From CBDUVZ01 sp965370805 (GTDB taxonomy: Bacteria; Hydrothermota; Tepidihabitantia; Tepidihabitantales; Tepidihabitantaceae), in NCBI GenBank assembly GCA_965370805.1, contig CBDUVZ010000058.1, positions 1 through 18,044 on the forward strand: a DNA stretch of 18,044 bases, written 5' to 3'. Under the pieces are notes generated by a model. That model did no database searches and was not told where the DNA came from. It worked only from the letters and a program-made list of their open reading frames with translations. Positions within the stretch are counted from its first letter, which is position 1; the number at the start of each line of letters is the position of its first letter. Shown here in pieces: positions 1 to 5,544 of the stretch. The position numbers were made by a program, and so were the translations under genes.

Positions 1-6
1 AAATGC

Positions 7-78
7 CAATTCAGAACCGGCTTCAGCTTGGATTTCAGTTCCGAAGTCAAAGCCCGGTTTAGCTTCGAACTCAGTTGG
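7..78. repeat. Degenerate 12-bp-period array (array A, cut by window edge)
   Basis: Six consecutive 12-bp units can be laid out from 7 to 78. They share a TCAG-like core at unit positions 5-8: TTCAG in units starting at 7, 19 and 31, then TCAA, TTAG and TCAG. The remaining positions vary, often starting G and ending in a C/T-rich tail. No protein reading is evident. The period equals that of the two larger arrays at 1333 and 17777, and the TCAGC core resembles the reverse complement of the 17777 array. The array may continue to the left of the window. The pattern is weak and was aligned by eye. Confidence 0.45.
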
Positions 79-351
79 GGAGAAACTGAGGAGAGAGAGC
101 ACGAGGGAAATGTCGAATGCCGATTTTCGATTTCCGAATTCGGTATTTGGAATTCTTCATTGAGCCATCGGATGGCACCTGCTCCTGCGTCGCAGAGCGG
201 AATTGAGACAAGCGGCAGTTCACGCTGCCGCAGTCTAAAGCCCGGCGGGCTTGTGGGTTTGGGTAGGGCTGTGGCATGCACGCCAAGCCAGTCCAGGCTT
301 CTTTCCTGTGAGCGTTTGACTTCCTTGTTACTGTGGCTAATCTATGATGAA
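79..351. other. Non-coding stretch with repeat module and two small hairpins
   Basis: An open frame crosses this stretch, but its composition is that of the dispersed intergenic repeats, so no gene is called. Positions 112-158 hold a degenerate copy of the period-7 ATTCG/TTCGGAATT module seen elsewhere in the window. Two perfect hairpins follow: GCGGCAG (212-218) with CTGCCGC (225-231), and AAGCCC (238-243) with GGGCTT (247-252). Neither is followed by a T-run, so I do not call terminators. Confidence 0.4.
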
Positions 352-630
352 ATGAAGGAGCAGAGATTCCCATCTGGCTGGGATGAAGAGCGAGTTCGTC
401 GTGTCTTGGATCACTATGAACGTCAGAGCGAAGAGGAAGCAGTTGCCGAAGATGAGGCTGCGTACGAACAGGACGGCCAGAGCATGGTGGAAGTGCCTTG
501 TGAATCGGTACCCAAGGTCCGGGACCTGATTGCCCAACACCAGCCGCAGAGATGGGATTCTCAGAAGTATCGGTGCGGCTTGCGGGAAGAGCCGATGCGA
601 GGGTTTGATTCGTTCCGGTTGGTTTCTTAA
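352..630 (+). CDS. Small acidic protein of unknown function, antitoxin-like context
   Basis: This 92-residue protein starts with MKEQRFPSGWDEERVRRVLDH. It then has a Glu-rich stretch and a segment reading VEVPCESVPKVRDLIAQHQ. The pattern FPxGWDEERVRRVLxHYE...EEEAVAEDEA recalls short uncharacterised proteins often found beside toxin-antitoxin genes; this is a recollection of sequence style, not a search. The ATG at 352 is chosen because everything upstream in the frame reads like intergenic repeat. No strong SD is visible. The last ~28 residues, after QHQ, look unlike the compact first part and may be a read-on extension. It lies 74 bp upstream of a DUF433/DUF5615 pair on the same strand, so it may belong to the same module. 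Confidence 0.6.
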   Translation: MKEQRFPSGWDEERVRRVLDHYERQSEEEAVAEDEAAYEQDGQSMVEVPCESVPKVRDLIAQHQPQRWDSQKYRCGLREEPMRGFDSFRLVS

Positions 631-704
631 TCAGTCATGACCTGGCAGAACAGAATCGCAATTGACCCGGCAGTTTGTGGGAACCGGTGAACATGGAGGA
701 AAAG

Positions 705-941
705 ATGGTCAGAAGCATTGTCCAATCAGACCCCTCAATCATGATGGGTAAGCCGGTGATTTCCGGCACCCGGATTACAGTAGAACTTATCCTCGAGAAA
801 CTCGCTGCCGGTGAGACTGCAGAGCAGATTCTCGAAGCCCATCCTCGGCTGACACGAGAAGCCATTCAGGCGGCTCTGGCTTTTGCTGCCCGGGCACTGC
901 ATGCCGATGTAGTCTATCCCCTGCCCGAGGCGGTTCGGTGA
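705..941 (+). CDS. DUF433 family antitoxin-like protein
   Basis: This 78-residue protein carries the DUF433 hallmark GKPVISGTRI at residues 15-24. It is followed by helices (VELILEKLAAGETAEQILEAHP) that in this family form a winged/helix-turn-helix DNA-binding fold. DUF433 proteins are typical antitoxin partners of DUF5615 PIN-like toxins. An open frame extends upstream to a TTG at 675 and an ATG at 693, but the ATG at 705 is chosen. It has a GGAGG (695-699) five bases ahead, and the protein then starts at the usual point for the family. Its TGA stop overlaps the GTG start of the next gene by four bases (GTGA, 938-941), indicating translational coupling. Likely role: DNA-binding antitoxin that neutralises and autoregulates the pair. 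Confidence 0.88.
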   Translation: MVRSIVQSDPSIMMGKPVISGTRITVELILEKLAAGETAEQILEAHPRLTREAIQAALAFAARALHADVVYPLPEAVR

Positions 942-1303
942 AGTTTCTGGCGGATGAGAGTATCGACAAGCCAATTGTCGAGAGACTCCGAAAAGATGGT
1001 CATGTTGTTGTTCACGTGGCAGAGATGGAGCCTGGTATTCCGGATGACGAGGTAATCAGGCGGGCGAATCAAAGGTCGGCGTTGCTGCTCACTGCGGACA
1101 AGGATTTCGGTGAATTGGTATTTCGGCAAGGCCGTATTGCTCGCGGGGTAGTCCTGGTCCGTCTGGCAGGGTTATCATCTCAAAGCAAATCAGAAGTGGT
1201 CGCAAGAGCGGTTGAGAAACATGGCAACGAACTGGCTCGGAGTTTTGCGGTGATTTCACCTGCAGGAATAAGAATCAGAAAAGGACTGTTCCAAAGCAAC
1301 TAG
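938..1303 (+). CDS. DUF5615 PIN-like toxin-like protein
   Basis: This 121-residue protein begins MKFLADESIDKPIVERLRKDGH, the typical start of the DUF5615 (Mut7-C/PIN-like) family. Candidate acidic metal-site residues are all present: D6-E7 in LADES, D36-D37-E38 in PDDEV, and D54 and D56 in TADKDFG. In PIN-like nucleases such residues bind the metal used for RNA cleavage, so an active RNase is plausible. Length is normal for the family. The start is GTG, overlapping the antitoxin stop by four bases. The gene ends in TAG at 1301-1303, only 29 bp before the 12-bp repeat array. Whether the pair works as a toxin-antitoxin system is inferred from family and gene order. Confidence 0.88.
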   Translation: MKFLADESIDKPIVERLRKDGHVVVHVAEMEPGIPDDEVIRRANQRSALLLTADKDFGELVFRQGRIARGVVLVRLAGLSSQSKSEVVARAVEKHGNELARSFAVISPAGIRIRKGLFQSN

Positions 1304-1332
1304 GGAGCAAAGTCCCGGCAGTAGCCATCGGG

Positions 1333-1596
1333 CTGGTTAGCGACGCGATTGGCACCGCGACCAGCGACGATTCCAGCGACGAACTTGGCGACGTAGTTGG
1401 CGACGTGATTGGCGACGTAGTTGGCGACGCGATTGGCGACGCGATTGATGACGTGATTGGCGACGTAGCTGGCGACGAACTTGGCGACGTAGTTGGCGAC
1501 GTAGTTGGCGACGTGATTGGCGACGTGATTGGCGACGTGATTGGCGACGTAGTTGGCGACGTGATTGGCGACGTGGTTGGCGACGCAACCGGCCAT
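1333..1596. repeat. Tandem 12-bp repeat array, about 22 units (array B)
   Basis: Twenty-two 12-bp units run head to tail from 1333. The commonest forms are GTAGTTGGCGAC and GTGATTGGCGAC, with GCGATTGGCGAC, GAACTTGGCGAC and GTGGTTGGCGAC as variants. Positions 6-12 (TGGCGAC) are nearly fixed from 1381 to 1584; positions 2-5 carry most of the variation. The leftmost four units (1333-1380) are clearly decayed (e.g. GCGACCAGCGAC, GATTCCAGCGAC), as is the last one (1585-1596). Because 12 is a multiple of three, five of six frames stay open and give four-residue peptide repeats such as VANY, IGDV and RRQS. None has a convincing RBS, so I treat the array as non-coding DNA. It begins just after the DUF5615 gene and ends at a G-rich block (1601-1617). 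It is not CRISPR: there are no long repeats or spacers. Confidence 0.9.
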
Positions 1597-2031
1597 GACA
1601 GGGGGCGTTCCCGGGGGTAGGTCAAAAGTGGATTTCGGCTGTTATATTCGGGTGGTTTTGCGTGTTGCAGAATGAGGAAGCGGGCCGGAATAAACCACGG
1701 ATAAACACGGATAAACACAGATCAGGGTCGGAAGTCCGGATTCGTCATTCGACACTCGCCATTCGCAATTGTAGTAGTCGCCAAGGCCGCCAAGCAAGTC
1801 CTCACCCTGGCCTCGTGCGGGGACGCACCGGCAGCCGTGCCCAGTAGGGAGAGGGAGAAGAACGCCAGGAAGACCTGTCACTGCGAGGATCGGAGCGACG
1901 TGGTAGTCTCAAGCGCGGTGGATCGAGACCCATTCGACTTCGCTCAGGGCGACACTGCGTGTCGGATTCCTCCACTGCGGTCGGAATGACAGATAGGAAA
2001 CAGAAGGTAGATTGCAGAATGTGGAAACGGT
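1597..2031. repeat. Non-coding mosaic of dispersed repeat modules
   Basis: No gene is supported here. 1601-1617 is a G-rich block (GGGGGCGTTCCCGGGGG) ending array B. About 1690-1722 is a period-10 module (CCACGGATAAACACGGAT type). 1743-1770 is the period-7 module (ATTCGTCATTCGACACTCG type). 1776-1800 is a period-9 GCCGCCAAG module. 1877-1990 holds degenerate sequence of the 'cactgcgaggat...gagcgac' kind also present at about 14192 and 16181. 2006-2022 has a short GTAGATTGCAGAATGTGG piece. The same modules recur in every longer gap of the window. Confidence 0.7.
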
Positions 2032-2059
2032 CCGGGCGGCGGTTTGTGTCGCCGCCCGG
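2032..2059 (-). terminator. Strong hairpin downstream of SWIB-like gene
   Basis: CCGGGCGGCG (2032-2041) and CGCCGCCCGG (2050-2059) form a perfect 10-bp stem with an 8-base loop. It starts 23 bases past the stop of the minus-strand gene at 2083. On the minus strand it is followed by ACCGTTTCC, only a weak U-tract. Terminator function is therefore likely but not certain. Confidence 0.5.
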
Positions 2060-2082
2060 TGGATTCAGTTGCGGTCCGACCG

Positions 2083-2379
2083 TTACTTGCGCAGGTTGTT
2101 CTTGTCGATGTAGATCCAGAGCCCTTTCATCAGGTCGAACCACTTGATTTCGGGTTTGTTGCCGAATACGGCTTTGAGGTTCGCATCCGCCTTGACTCTC
2201 AGCGCGGCGAGGCCTTTGCCCGGACCTTTGGTCTTCAGGTCATGTTCATTCGCGTAGACTGAGATGCCTTTCATCAGCTCGGTGGCCGCCAGTTCGGGTT
2301 TGTTGCCGAAGATGGCTTTGAGGTTCGCGTCCGTCTTGATTCTGAGCGCGGCGAGTCCCCCGCCTTTCTTTTTCGCCAT
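2083..2379 (-). CDS. SWIB/MDM2-like domain protein with internal duplication
   Basis: This 98-residue basic protein is made of two near-copies offset by 48 residues. Residues 7-49 contain LAALRIKTDANLKAIFGNKP and residues 55-98 contain LAALRVKADANLKAVFGNKP; each ends in a helix (MKGISVYANEHDLK; MKGLWIYIDKNNLRK). Read together, about residues 20-96 match the layout of a SWIB domain: L..I.G......E..K....Y....DL, a linker, D..L...FG, then a final helix. Stand-alone SWIB proteins occur in several bacteria, and a DNA- or chromatin-associated role is usually supposed; its target here is unknown. The start is well supported: AAGGAG lies six bases before the ATG. A TTGACA promoter lies at 2418-2446 and a strong hairpin follows the stop. 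The gene is co-directional with the upstream two-TM gene but has its own promoter. Confidence 0.75.
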   Translation of the reverse strand: MAKKKGGGLAALRIKTDANLKAIFGNKPELAATELMKGISVYANEHDLKTKGPGKGLAALRVKADANLKAVFGNKPEIKWFDLMKGLWIYIDKNNLRK

Positions 2380-2417
2380 TACCGACTCCTTTCTGGTTTT
2401 CCTGCCTGCATGACCGG

Positions 2418-2446
2418 ACGATAGCGCAATGTCGGGCGGTTGTCAA
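2418..2446 (-). promoter_or_regulatory. Sigma70-like promoter of SWIB-like gene
   Basis: On the minus strand TTGACA (2446-2441) is followed by a 17-bp spacer and TATCGT (2423-2418, 4/6 to TATAAT). The expected start, near 2411, leaves a leader of about 30 bases before the ATG at 2379. The -35 lies about 12 bp past the stop of the preceding gene. Confidence 0.65.
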
Positions 2447-2457
2447 ATCCCGGCATC

Positions 2458-3240
2458 CTAGAGGAACCGGATCGAGGAGATGATGTTGTTGAAGACCTCG
2501 CTTGATTCGAGGTAGTGCTCTTCATCTTCGGCGAAAGTGAACTCGTAGACGTTCTTGAGCCTGGGGACGTACGTGAACACGACTGTCTGGCGCAGCGCGG
2601 TTTTGTCCTTGCGGTCGAGCGTTGCCGGGTCGGGCGTGTGCGTGAACGTGGCTTTGAGGCTTTTGACATTGTCGACCGAGACGTACTCGTGGGTCGTCGT
2701 GATCTTCCCGGACTTGAATCTTCGTTTCAGATAGGCGGCCGTCTTCGCCACGCGGACCTTGTACATCTCTTCGACGTTGTTCGGGGCCGGGTCCGGAGCC
2801 CGGTGGTAGAAGACCGTGAAGTGCTCGAGGAATTCGTTGTCCGGGTCATCCGGGCAGACGTACTGGTAGATCAGGCCACCGCGCGGCACCCACTCTTCGG
2901 GCCGCGCGAATACCAGCTTGCGCCGTTCGTCGATGTCAACCGTGTAGCCTCGCGGGCAGGGTGCACCTTTGATGATCTTGGTCCGGAGTTCTTCGATTTC
3001 CCGCTGGTAGTTCCTGATGCTGTCCGAGGTGAGCTGTTTGTAGACCTGGAATACGATTGAGGTGAGGAGCGAGGCGGTGAATGCGAAGCCGGCGATGCCG
3101 CCGCCCAGCTTCCAGTTCTGCAGGTTGGCCTCGGCCGAGGATTCGAGGATGTTGAACGAGACGTACGCAACCGCCAGGCTGACCGTCAGGATTATGACCC
3201 CGGCAATCAGGGCGAAGGTCATCCGGTTCTTACCTTCCAT
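2458..3240 (-). CDS. Two-TM protein with PsbP/DcrB-like C-terminal region
   Basis: From ATG 3240 this is 260 residues. Two hydrophobic helices are visible, about residues 8-30 and 46-66. A charged, probably coiled-coil stretch follows (QREIEELRTKIIKG). The rest is a soluble domain of about 165 residues. Its end (VVFTYVPRLKNVYEFTFAED...VFNNIISSIRFL) has the beta-hairpin plus final helix and strand style of PsbP/DcrB (DUF1795)-like proteins. That assignment is tentative. Function is unknown; a membrane-anchored domain on one face of the inner membrane is likely. The open frame runs upstream to 3393, but that part is dispersed-repeat sequence. A promoter at 3248-3276 predicts a transcript starting near 3241, so ATG 3240 would be leaderless. 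ATG 3222, with GGAAGG 10 bases upstream, is the alternative start. Confidence 0.7.
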   Translation of the reverse strand: MEGKNRMTFALIAGVIILTVSLAVAYVSFNILESSAEANLQNWKLGGGIAGFAFTASLLTSIVFQVYKQLTSDSIRNYQREIEELRTKIIKGAPCPRGYTVDIDERRKLVFARPEEWVPRGGLIYQYVCPDDPDNEFLEHFTVFYHRAPDPAPNNVEEMYKVRVAKTAAYLKRRFKSGKITTTHEYVSVDNVKSLKATFTHTPDPATLDRKDKTALRQTVVFTYVPRLKNVYEFTFAEDEEHYLESSEVFNNIISSIRFL

Positions 3241-3247
3241 TGTTCGG

Positions 3248-3276
3248 ACAATAGCGGAAGGACCCGGGAATGTCAA
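3248..3276 (-). promoter_or_regulatory. Sigma70-like promoter of two-TM gene
   Basis: TTGACA (3276-3271) is followed by a 17-bp spacer and TATTGT (3253-3248) on the minus strand. The -10 ends only seven bases before ATG 3240, so the transcript would start about at that codon. Confidence 0.65.
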
Positions 3277-3310
3277 ATGAGGACACCGGTCCGAAAACCG
3301 ACGTAGGAGT

Positions 3311-3414
3311 GAAAACCACTGATAAACACAGATAAACGCAGGCAGAGAAGGGAATGCCGAATTCGGAAATCGCAATTCGACATTCGTCATCAATTCGTGT
3401 CCATCTGTGGTTCT
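3311..3414. repeat. Dispersed repeat modules between promoter and tRNA
   Basis: Positions 3315-3340 hold a period-10 AACCACTGATAAACACAG-type module and 3356-3393 a period-7 ATTCG-type module. Positions 3395-3414 hold the first motif in inverted orientation (CCATCTGTGGTT). The two ends thus form an imperfect inverted pair around the period-7 piece. No gene is present. Confidence 0.65.
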
Positions 3415-3453
3415 GTTTCAGTTCCTGGGTACCGGCTACGGTCGGAGGGGAAC

Positions 3454-3537
3454 TGCCGAGGGGGGGATTTGAACCCCCATGAGCTTGCGCTCACTAACTC
3501 CTGAGGCTAGCGCGTCTGCCAGTTCCGCCACCTCGGC
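3454..3537 (-). tRNA. tRNA-Leu (anticodon CAG)
   Basis: The minus strand folds as a class II tRNA of 84 bases. The acceptor stem is GCCGAGG/CCTCGGC with discriminator A. The D region is TGGCGGAACTGGCAGACGC and the anticodon stem CTAGC/GTTAG has loop CTCAGGA (anticodon CAG). A variable arm closes as TGAGC-GCAA-GCTCA, and the T arm is GGGGGTTCAAATCCCCC. The long variable arm, CAG anticodon and A discriminator all agree with leucine, reading CUG codons. CCA is not encoded. Upstream are two hairpin repeats that copy its 5' edge, and a promoter at 3714-3741. Confidence 0.95.
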
Positions 3538-3545
3538 ACAAATTG

Positions 3546-3686
3546 TCGGCCTCGGTGGCGGCTGCCGCAAGGAATTCTCAATATCATTCCGGCAGTGCCG
3601 CCTACCTCGGCAGGGAATATCGGCCTCGGTGGCGGCTGCCGCAAGGAATGCTCAATGTCATTCCGGCAGTGCCGCCTACCTCGGCA
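3546..3686 (-). repeat. Two tandem hairpin units sharing the tRNA-Leu 5' edge
   Basis: Two 67-bp copies lie at 3546-3612 and 3620-3686; they differ at two positions by eye and are spaced 74 bp apart. On the minus strand each starts TGCCGAGGTAGGCGGCACTG, close to the tRNA start TGCCGAGGTGGCGGAACTGG. The tRNA edge at 3538 is a further 74 bp on, so three like edges are evenly spaced. Each unit can fold as a long hairpin: GGT, GGCGG, CTGCCG and GAAT pair with ATTC, CGGCAG, CCGCC and ACC, with small bulges. The units lie between the promoter at 3714-3741 and the tRNA, so they would be transcribed in the tRNA precursor leader. Confidence 0.8.
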
Positions 3687-3713
3687 CAGACTCCAGATTG
3701 TTGACCGGCCACT

Positions 3714-3741
3714 AGGATAGCCTGACTGGGCGGGCTGTCAA
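3714..3741 (-). promoter_or_regulatory. Sigma70-like promoter for hairpin units and tRNA-Leu
   Basis: TTGACA (3741-3736), a 16-bp spacer and TATCCT (3719-3714) lie on the minus strand. Transcription would start near 3707, pass through both hairpin units and reach the tRNA at 3537. It is arranged back to back with the plus-strand promoter at 3786. Confidence 0.6.
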
Positions 3742-3755
3742 CCGGACGCTCGACG

Positions 3756-3769
3756 CTGTGTAATCACAG
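3756..3769. promoter_or_regulatory. Palindrome between divergent promoters (CRP/FNR-like)
   Basis: CTGTG-TAAT-CACAG is a perfect 5-bp inverted repeat. It is centred between the two divergent -35 boxes (3736-3741 and 3786-3791). It resembles a shortened CRP/FNR-type operator (TGTG...CACA). No regulator gene is nearby, and chance occurrence is possible. Confidence 0.35.
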
Positions 3770-3785
3770 ACCGGTCAGGAAGTAG

Positions 3786-3814
3786 TTGACAAGGGGCGCG
3801 TGGGCGTGTATCAG
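3786..3814 (+). promoter_or_regulatory. Sigma70-like promoter of the 3915-5454 pair
   Basis: TTGACA (3786-3791), a 17-bp spacer and TATCAG (3809-3814) lie on the plus strand. The expected start near 3821 leaves a leader of about 94 bases before ATG 3915. Confidence 0.6.
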
Positions 3815-3914
3815 AATGGGATGCCGGGAGCCGAGACAGAGACCGGCGCCGGGATGTTGTTGAGTCCGGATGCTCAGAAGAAGCCCGGAGCCGGCGATGA
3901 GAAAGGAGACTGGT

Positions 3915-4340
3915 ATGAAAGCGGATTGCGCGACTGAGCCTCAGTTGATGTGCGGTCAGTACCCGACGGTGGTGCTTGACCCTGAGGCGGAACGGGTGTC
4001 GTTGTCGTTCAGGTTCACCGGACCGATATACTCGGTGTATCGTTACTACCTGTACGACCGGGATGGGACGACGGAAATCGACAAGGGCCAAGGCAGCCAC
4101 ACAACTGCCGGGGAGCTTCACCACCTGGCCGGCGGGGCTGCAGAGCAGAACGGGCGGATACTGGAGGTGACGATTCACTACTGGGCGGACGAGCCGGACA
4201 AGGGTGCGCCCTACAGTCTTGAACTCGAAATCCATCAGAAGAAGGGTGACAGCACGGTTGTCAGCGTTCTGAAGAAATCCGGTGAGATCGAGCCGGGCCG
4301 TCATCTGTGCAGTGATTTCGTGGCTTTGGGTGCGGTCTGA
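3915..4340 (+). CDS. Hypothetical soluble protein
   Basis: I do not recognise this 141-residue protein. It starts MKADCATEPQLMCGQYPTVV. It has alternating hydrophobic strands typical of a beta-sandwich (VSLSFRFTG, IYSVYRYYLYD, ILEVTIHYWAD, YSLELEIHQKK). There is no signal peptide or membrane helix, although three Cys residues are present (5, 13 and near the C-terminus in HLCSDF). The ATG at 3915 is chosen because AAAGGAG (3902-3908) sits six bases upstream; the frame is open to 3870 but without an RBS there. The next gene starts 13 bp after the stop, so the two are probably co-transcribed from the promoter at 3786. Confidence 0.7.
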   Translation: MKADCATEPQLMCGQYPTVVLDPEAERVSLSFRFTGPIYSVYRYYLYDRDGTTEIDKGQGSHTTAGELHHLAGGAAEQNGRILEVTIHYWADEPDKGAPYSLELEIHQKKGDSTVVSVLKKSGEIEPGRHLCSDFVALGAV

Positions 4341-4353
4341 GAATGGGGGAGAT

Positions 4354-5454
4354 GTGAAGCGAATATGTTGTCTGGTGATGGTCTCGGTGGTTGCGCTGTG
4401 CAGCGCCGCCGACGGGGTTCTCGGGTGCAGACCACAGAGCGGATACAAGGCCGACTTCGCGATTCCCGATATGCCGGCTTTCCGGGCCCTGGGAATCGAG
4501 CCGGACAATATCCTGCGGCCATCCGACCCCAAGTCGTTCGCCGTCATGCTGTCCGGTCTGTCGTCGAACTTCAGCGTCGTTCCGCAGTCGTTCGCGGCCG
4601 AGTTCGCCCCGCTTGCGCTGCTGAACGCTGGCAGCATGACCCTCCGGGATTACCGGAAGGCCCCGTTTCTGTACCGGACCCGGCTGTCGGTCGGAACCCG
4701 GCGGAGTGATGAGCAGTCGGGCCGTTCCGACATCGCGGCCGGAATGAGGATGACATTCCTGGACAAGGGCGACCTCAAGACCGACCTGAAGTTCGAGCAG
4801 GAGGTTCTCGGCGCGCTGGATGAGTACGCGGATGTCTACCGGGAGTTTCAGCAGCGGTTCCGCAGGGAGAAAGGTGTGGGCCCGCGGGACTTCATCGGGA
4901 ACCCCGGTCTCTGCAAACAGGAAAGCACCTACGTTGATTCGATGATTGGTACTGTCATCGAGGAGAAGGTCGATATCGACGCGATTCGGGACCGGTACAA
5001 GCAGGAGAACTGGAACAGCGCGATTCTGGACGGCGCCTACGCCGTACTGCTGTCCACGCCGGATTCCCTGCTCGGCAATGTCGCAGTTGCGAGTCACACG
5101 GCATGGCTGACACTGGGCCTGCCGTTGGGGTCGGCCGGGCAGTTGCTGGTCGGGGCGAACTGCATGATGCACAAGCCCGCGGCGGAGTGGCTGCTTTCCT
5201 TCAGCGAATCGGTCCGGTTCTACGGCGGCGGCAACAACCTGAAGGGGTTTGCCGAGGCGCAGCACAGTTATGACGGGCGGAAAGGACGAGACGTGATTCT
5301 GGCAAGCTGCGGCGGCGAGTTCATGTTCATGAGCGGCAGTTGGCTGGAGTTCAGCGTCGGTTACGAGACGTCGGTATCCGGGCAGACATCGTCCCGGTTC
5401 GTTTCGAATCTCAAGTACCAGTTCACCCTGCCCGAGGAGTTCACCGCGTTCTAG
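4354..5454 (+). CDS. Probable exported outer-membrane beta-barrel protein, unknown function
   Basis: From GTG 4354 this is 366 residues. The start MKRICCLVMVSVVALCSAAD has a basic tip and hydrophobic core, as in a signal peptide with a likely cut after the CSA region. The middle has a charged helical segment (LKFEQEVLGALDEYADVYREF...). The C-terminal half alternates short amphipathic strands and Gly-rich turns (WLTLGLPLGSAGQLLVGANC, FMFMSGSWLEFSVGYETSV) and ends in Phe, a common feature of outer-membrane barrels. The frame is open upstream into the previous gene, but GTG 4354 gives the signal peptide and follows a purine-rich GGGGGAGA. It lies 13 bp after the 3915 gene and is probably co-transcribed. 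Family not recognised. Confidence 0.65.
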   Translation: MKRICCLVMVSVVALCSAADGVLGCRPQSGYKADFAIPDMPAFRALGIEPDNILRPSDPKSFAVMLSGLSSNFSVVPQSFAAEFAPLALLNAGSMTLRDYRKAPFLYRTRLSVGTRRSDEQSGRSDIAAGMRMTFLDKGDLKTDLKFEQEVLGALDEYADVYREFQQRFRREKGVGPRDFIGNPGLCKQESTYVDSMIGTVIEEKVDIDAIRDRYKQENWNSAILDGAYAVLLSTPDSLLGNVAVASHTAWLTLGLPLGSAGQLLVGANCMMHKPAAEWLLSFSESVRFYGGGNNLKGFAEAQHSYDGRKGRDVILASCGGEFMFMSGSWLEFSVGYETSVSGQTSSRFVSNLKYQFTLPEEFTAF

Positions 5455-5494
5455 CGGACACGAGAGTCGGGCCGTCAGACCGGGAGGAATGAGA

Positions 5495-5544
5495 AAACCG
5501 CCAAGAACGCCAAGGCCGCCAGGAGCCAGAAGTCAGGAGTCAGG
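5495..5544. repeat. Period-9 and period-8 dispersed modules between convergent genes
   Basis: Positions 5495-5523 are AACCGCCAAG-type units of period 9. About 5525-5544 has a GCCAGAAGTCAGGAGTCAGG module that overlaps the end of the minus-strand hydrolase frame. It lies between converging genes; no clear terminator was seen. Confidence 0.55.

Noticed and set aside
212..252. Rho-independent terminators at the two small hairpins
   Set aside because: No T-run follows either stem on either strand.
316..343. Promoter TTGACT-N16-TAATCT upstream of the 352 gene
   Set aside because: The -10 match is only about 3/6 and it would give a leaderless transcript. Too weak to list.
28..351. Long N-terminal extension of the 352-630 gene
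   Set aside because: The sequence is array A and dispersed repeat. ATG 352 begins the compact, protein-like part.
1300..1596. Open frames inside array B on both strands (VANY-, IGDV- and RRQS-type repeat peptides)
   Set aside because: Twelve is a multiple of three, so a stop-free unit opens several frames at once. No frame has a good RBS, and array C has the equivalent frame broken by stops.
1333..1596. CRISPR array
   Set aside because: Units are 12 bp with no unique spacers, and there are no cas genes in the window.
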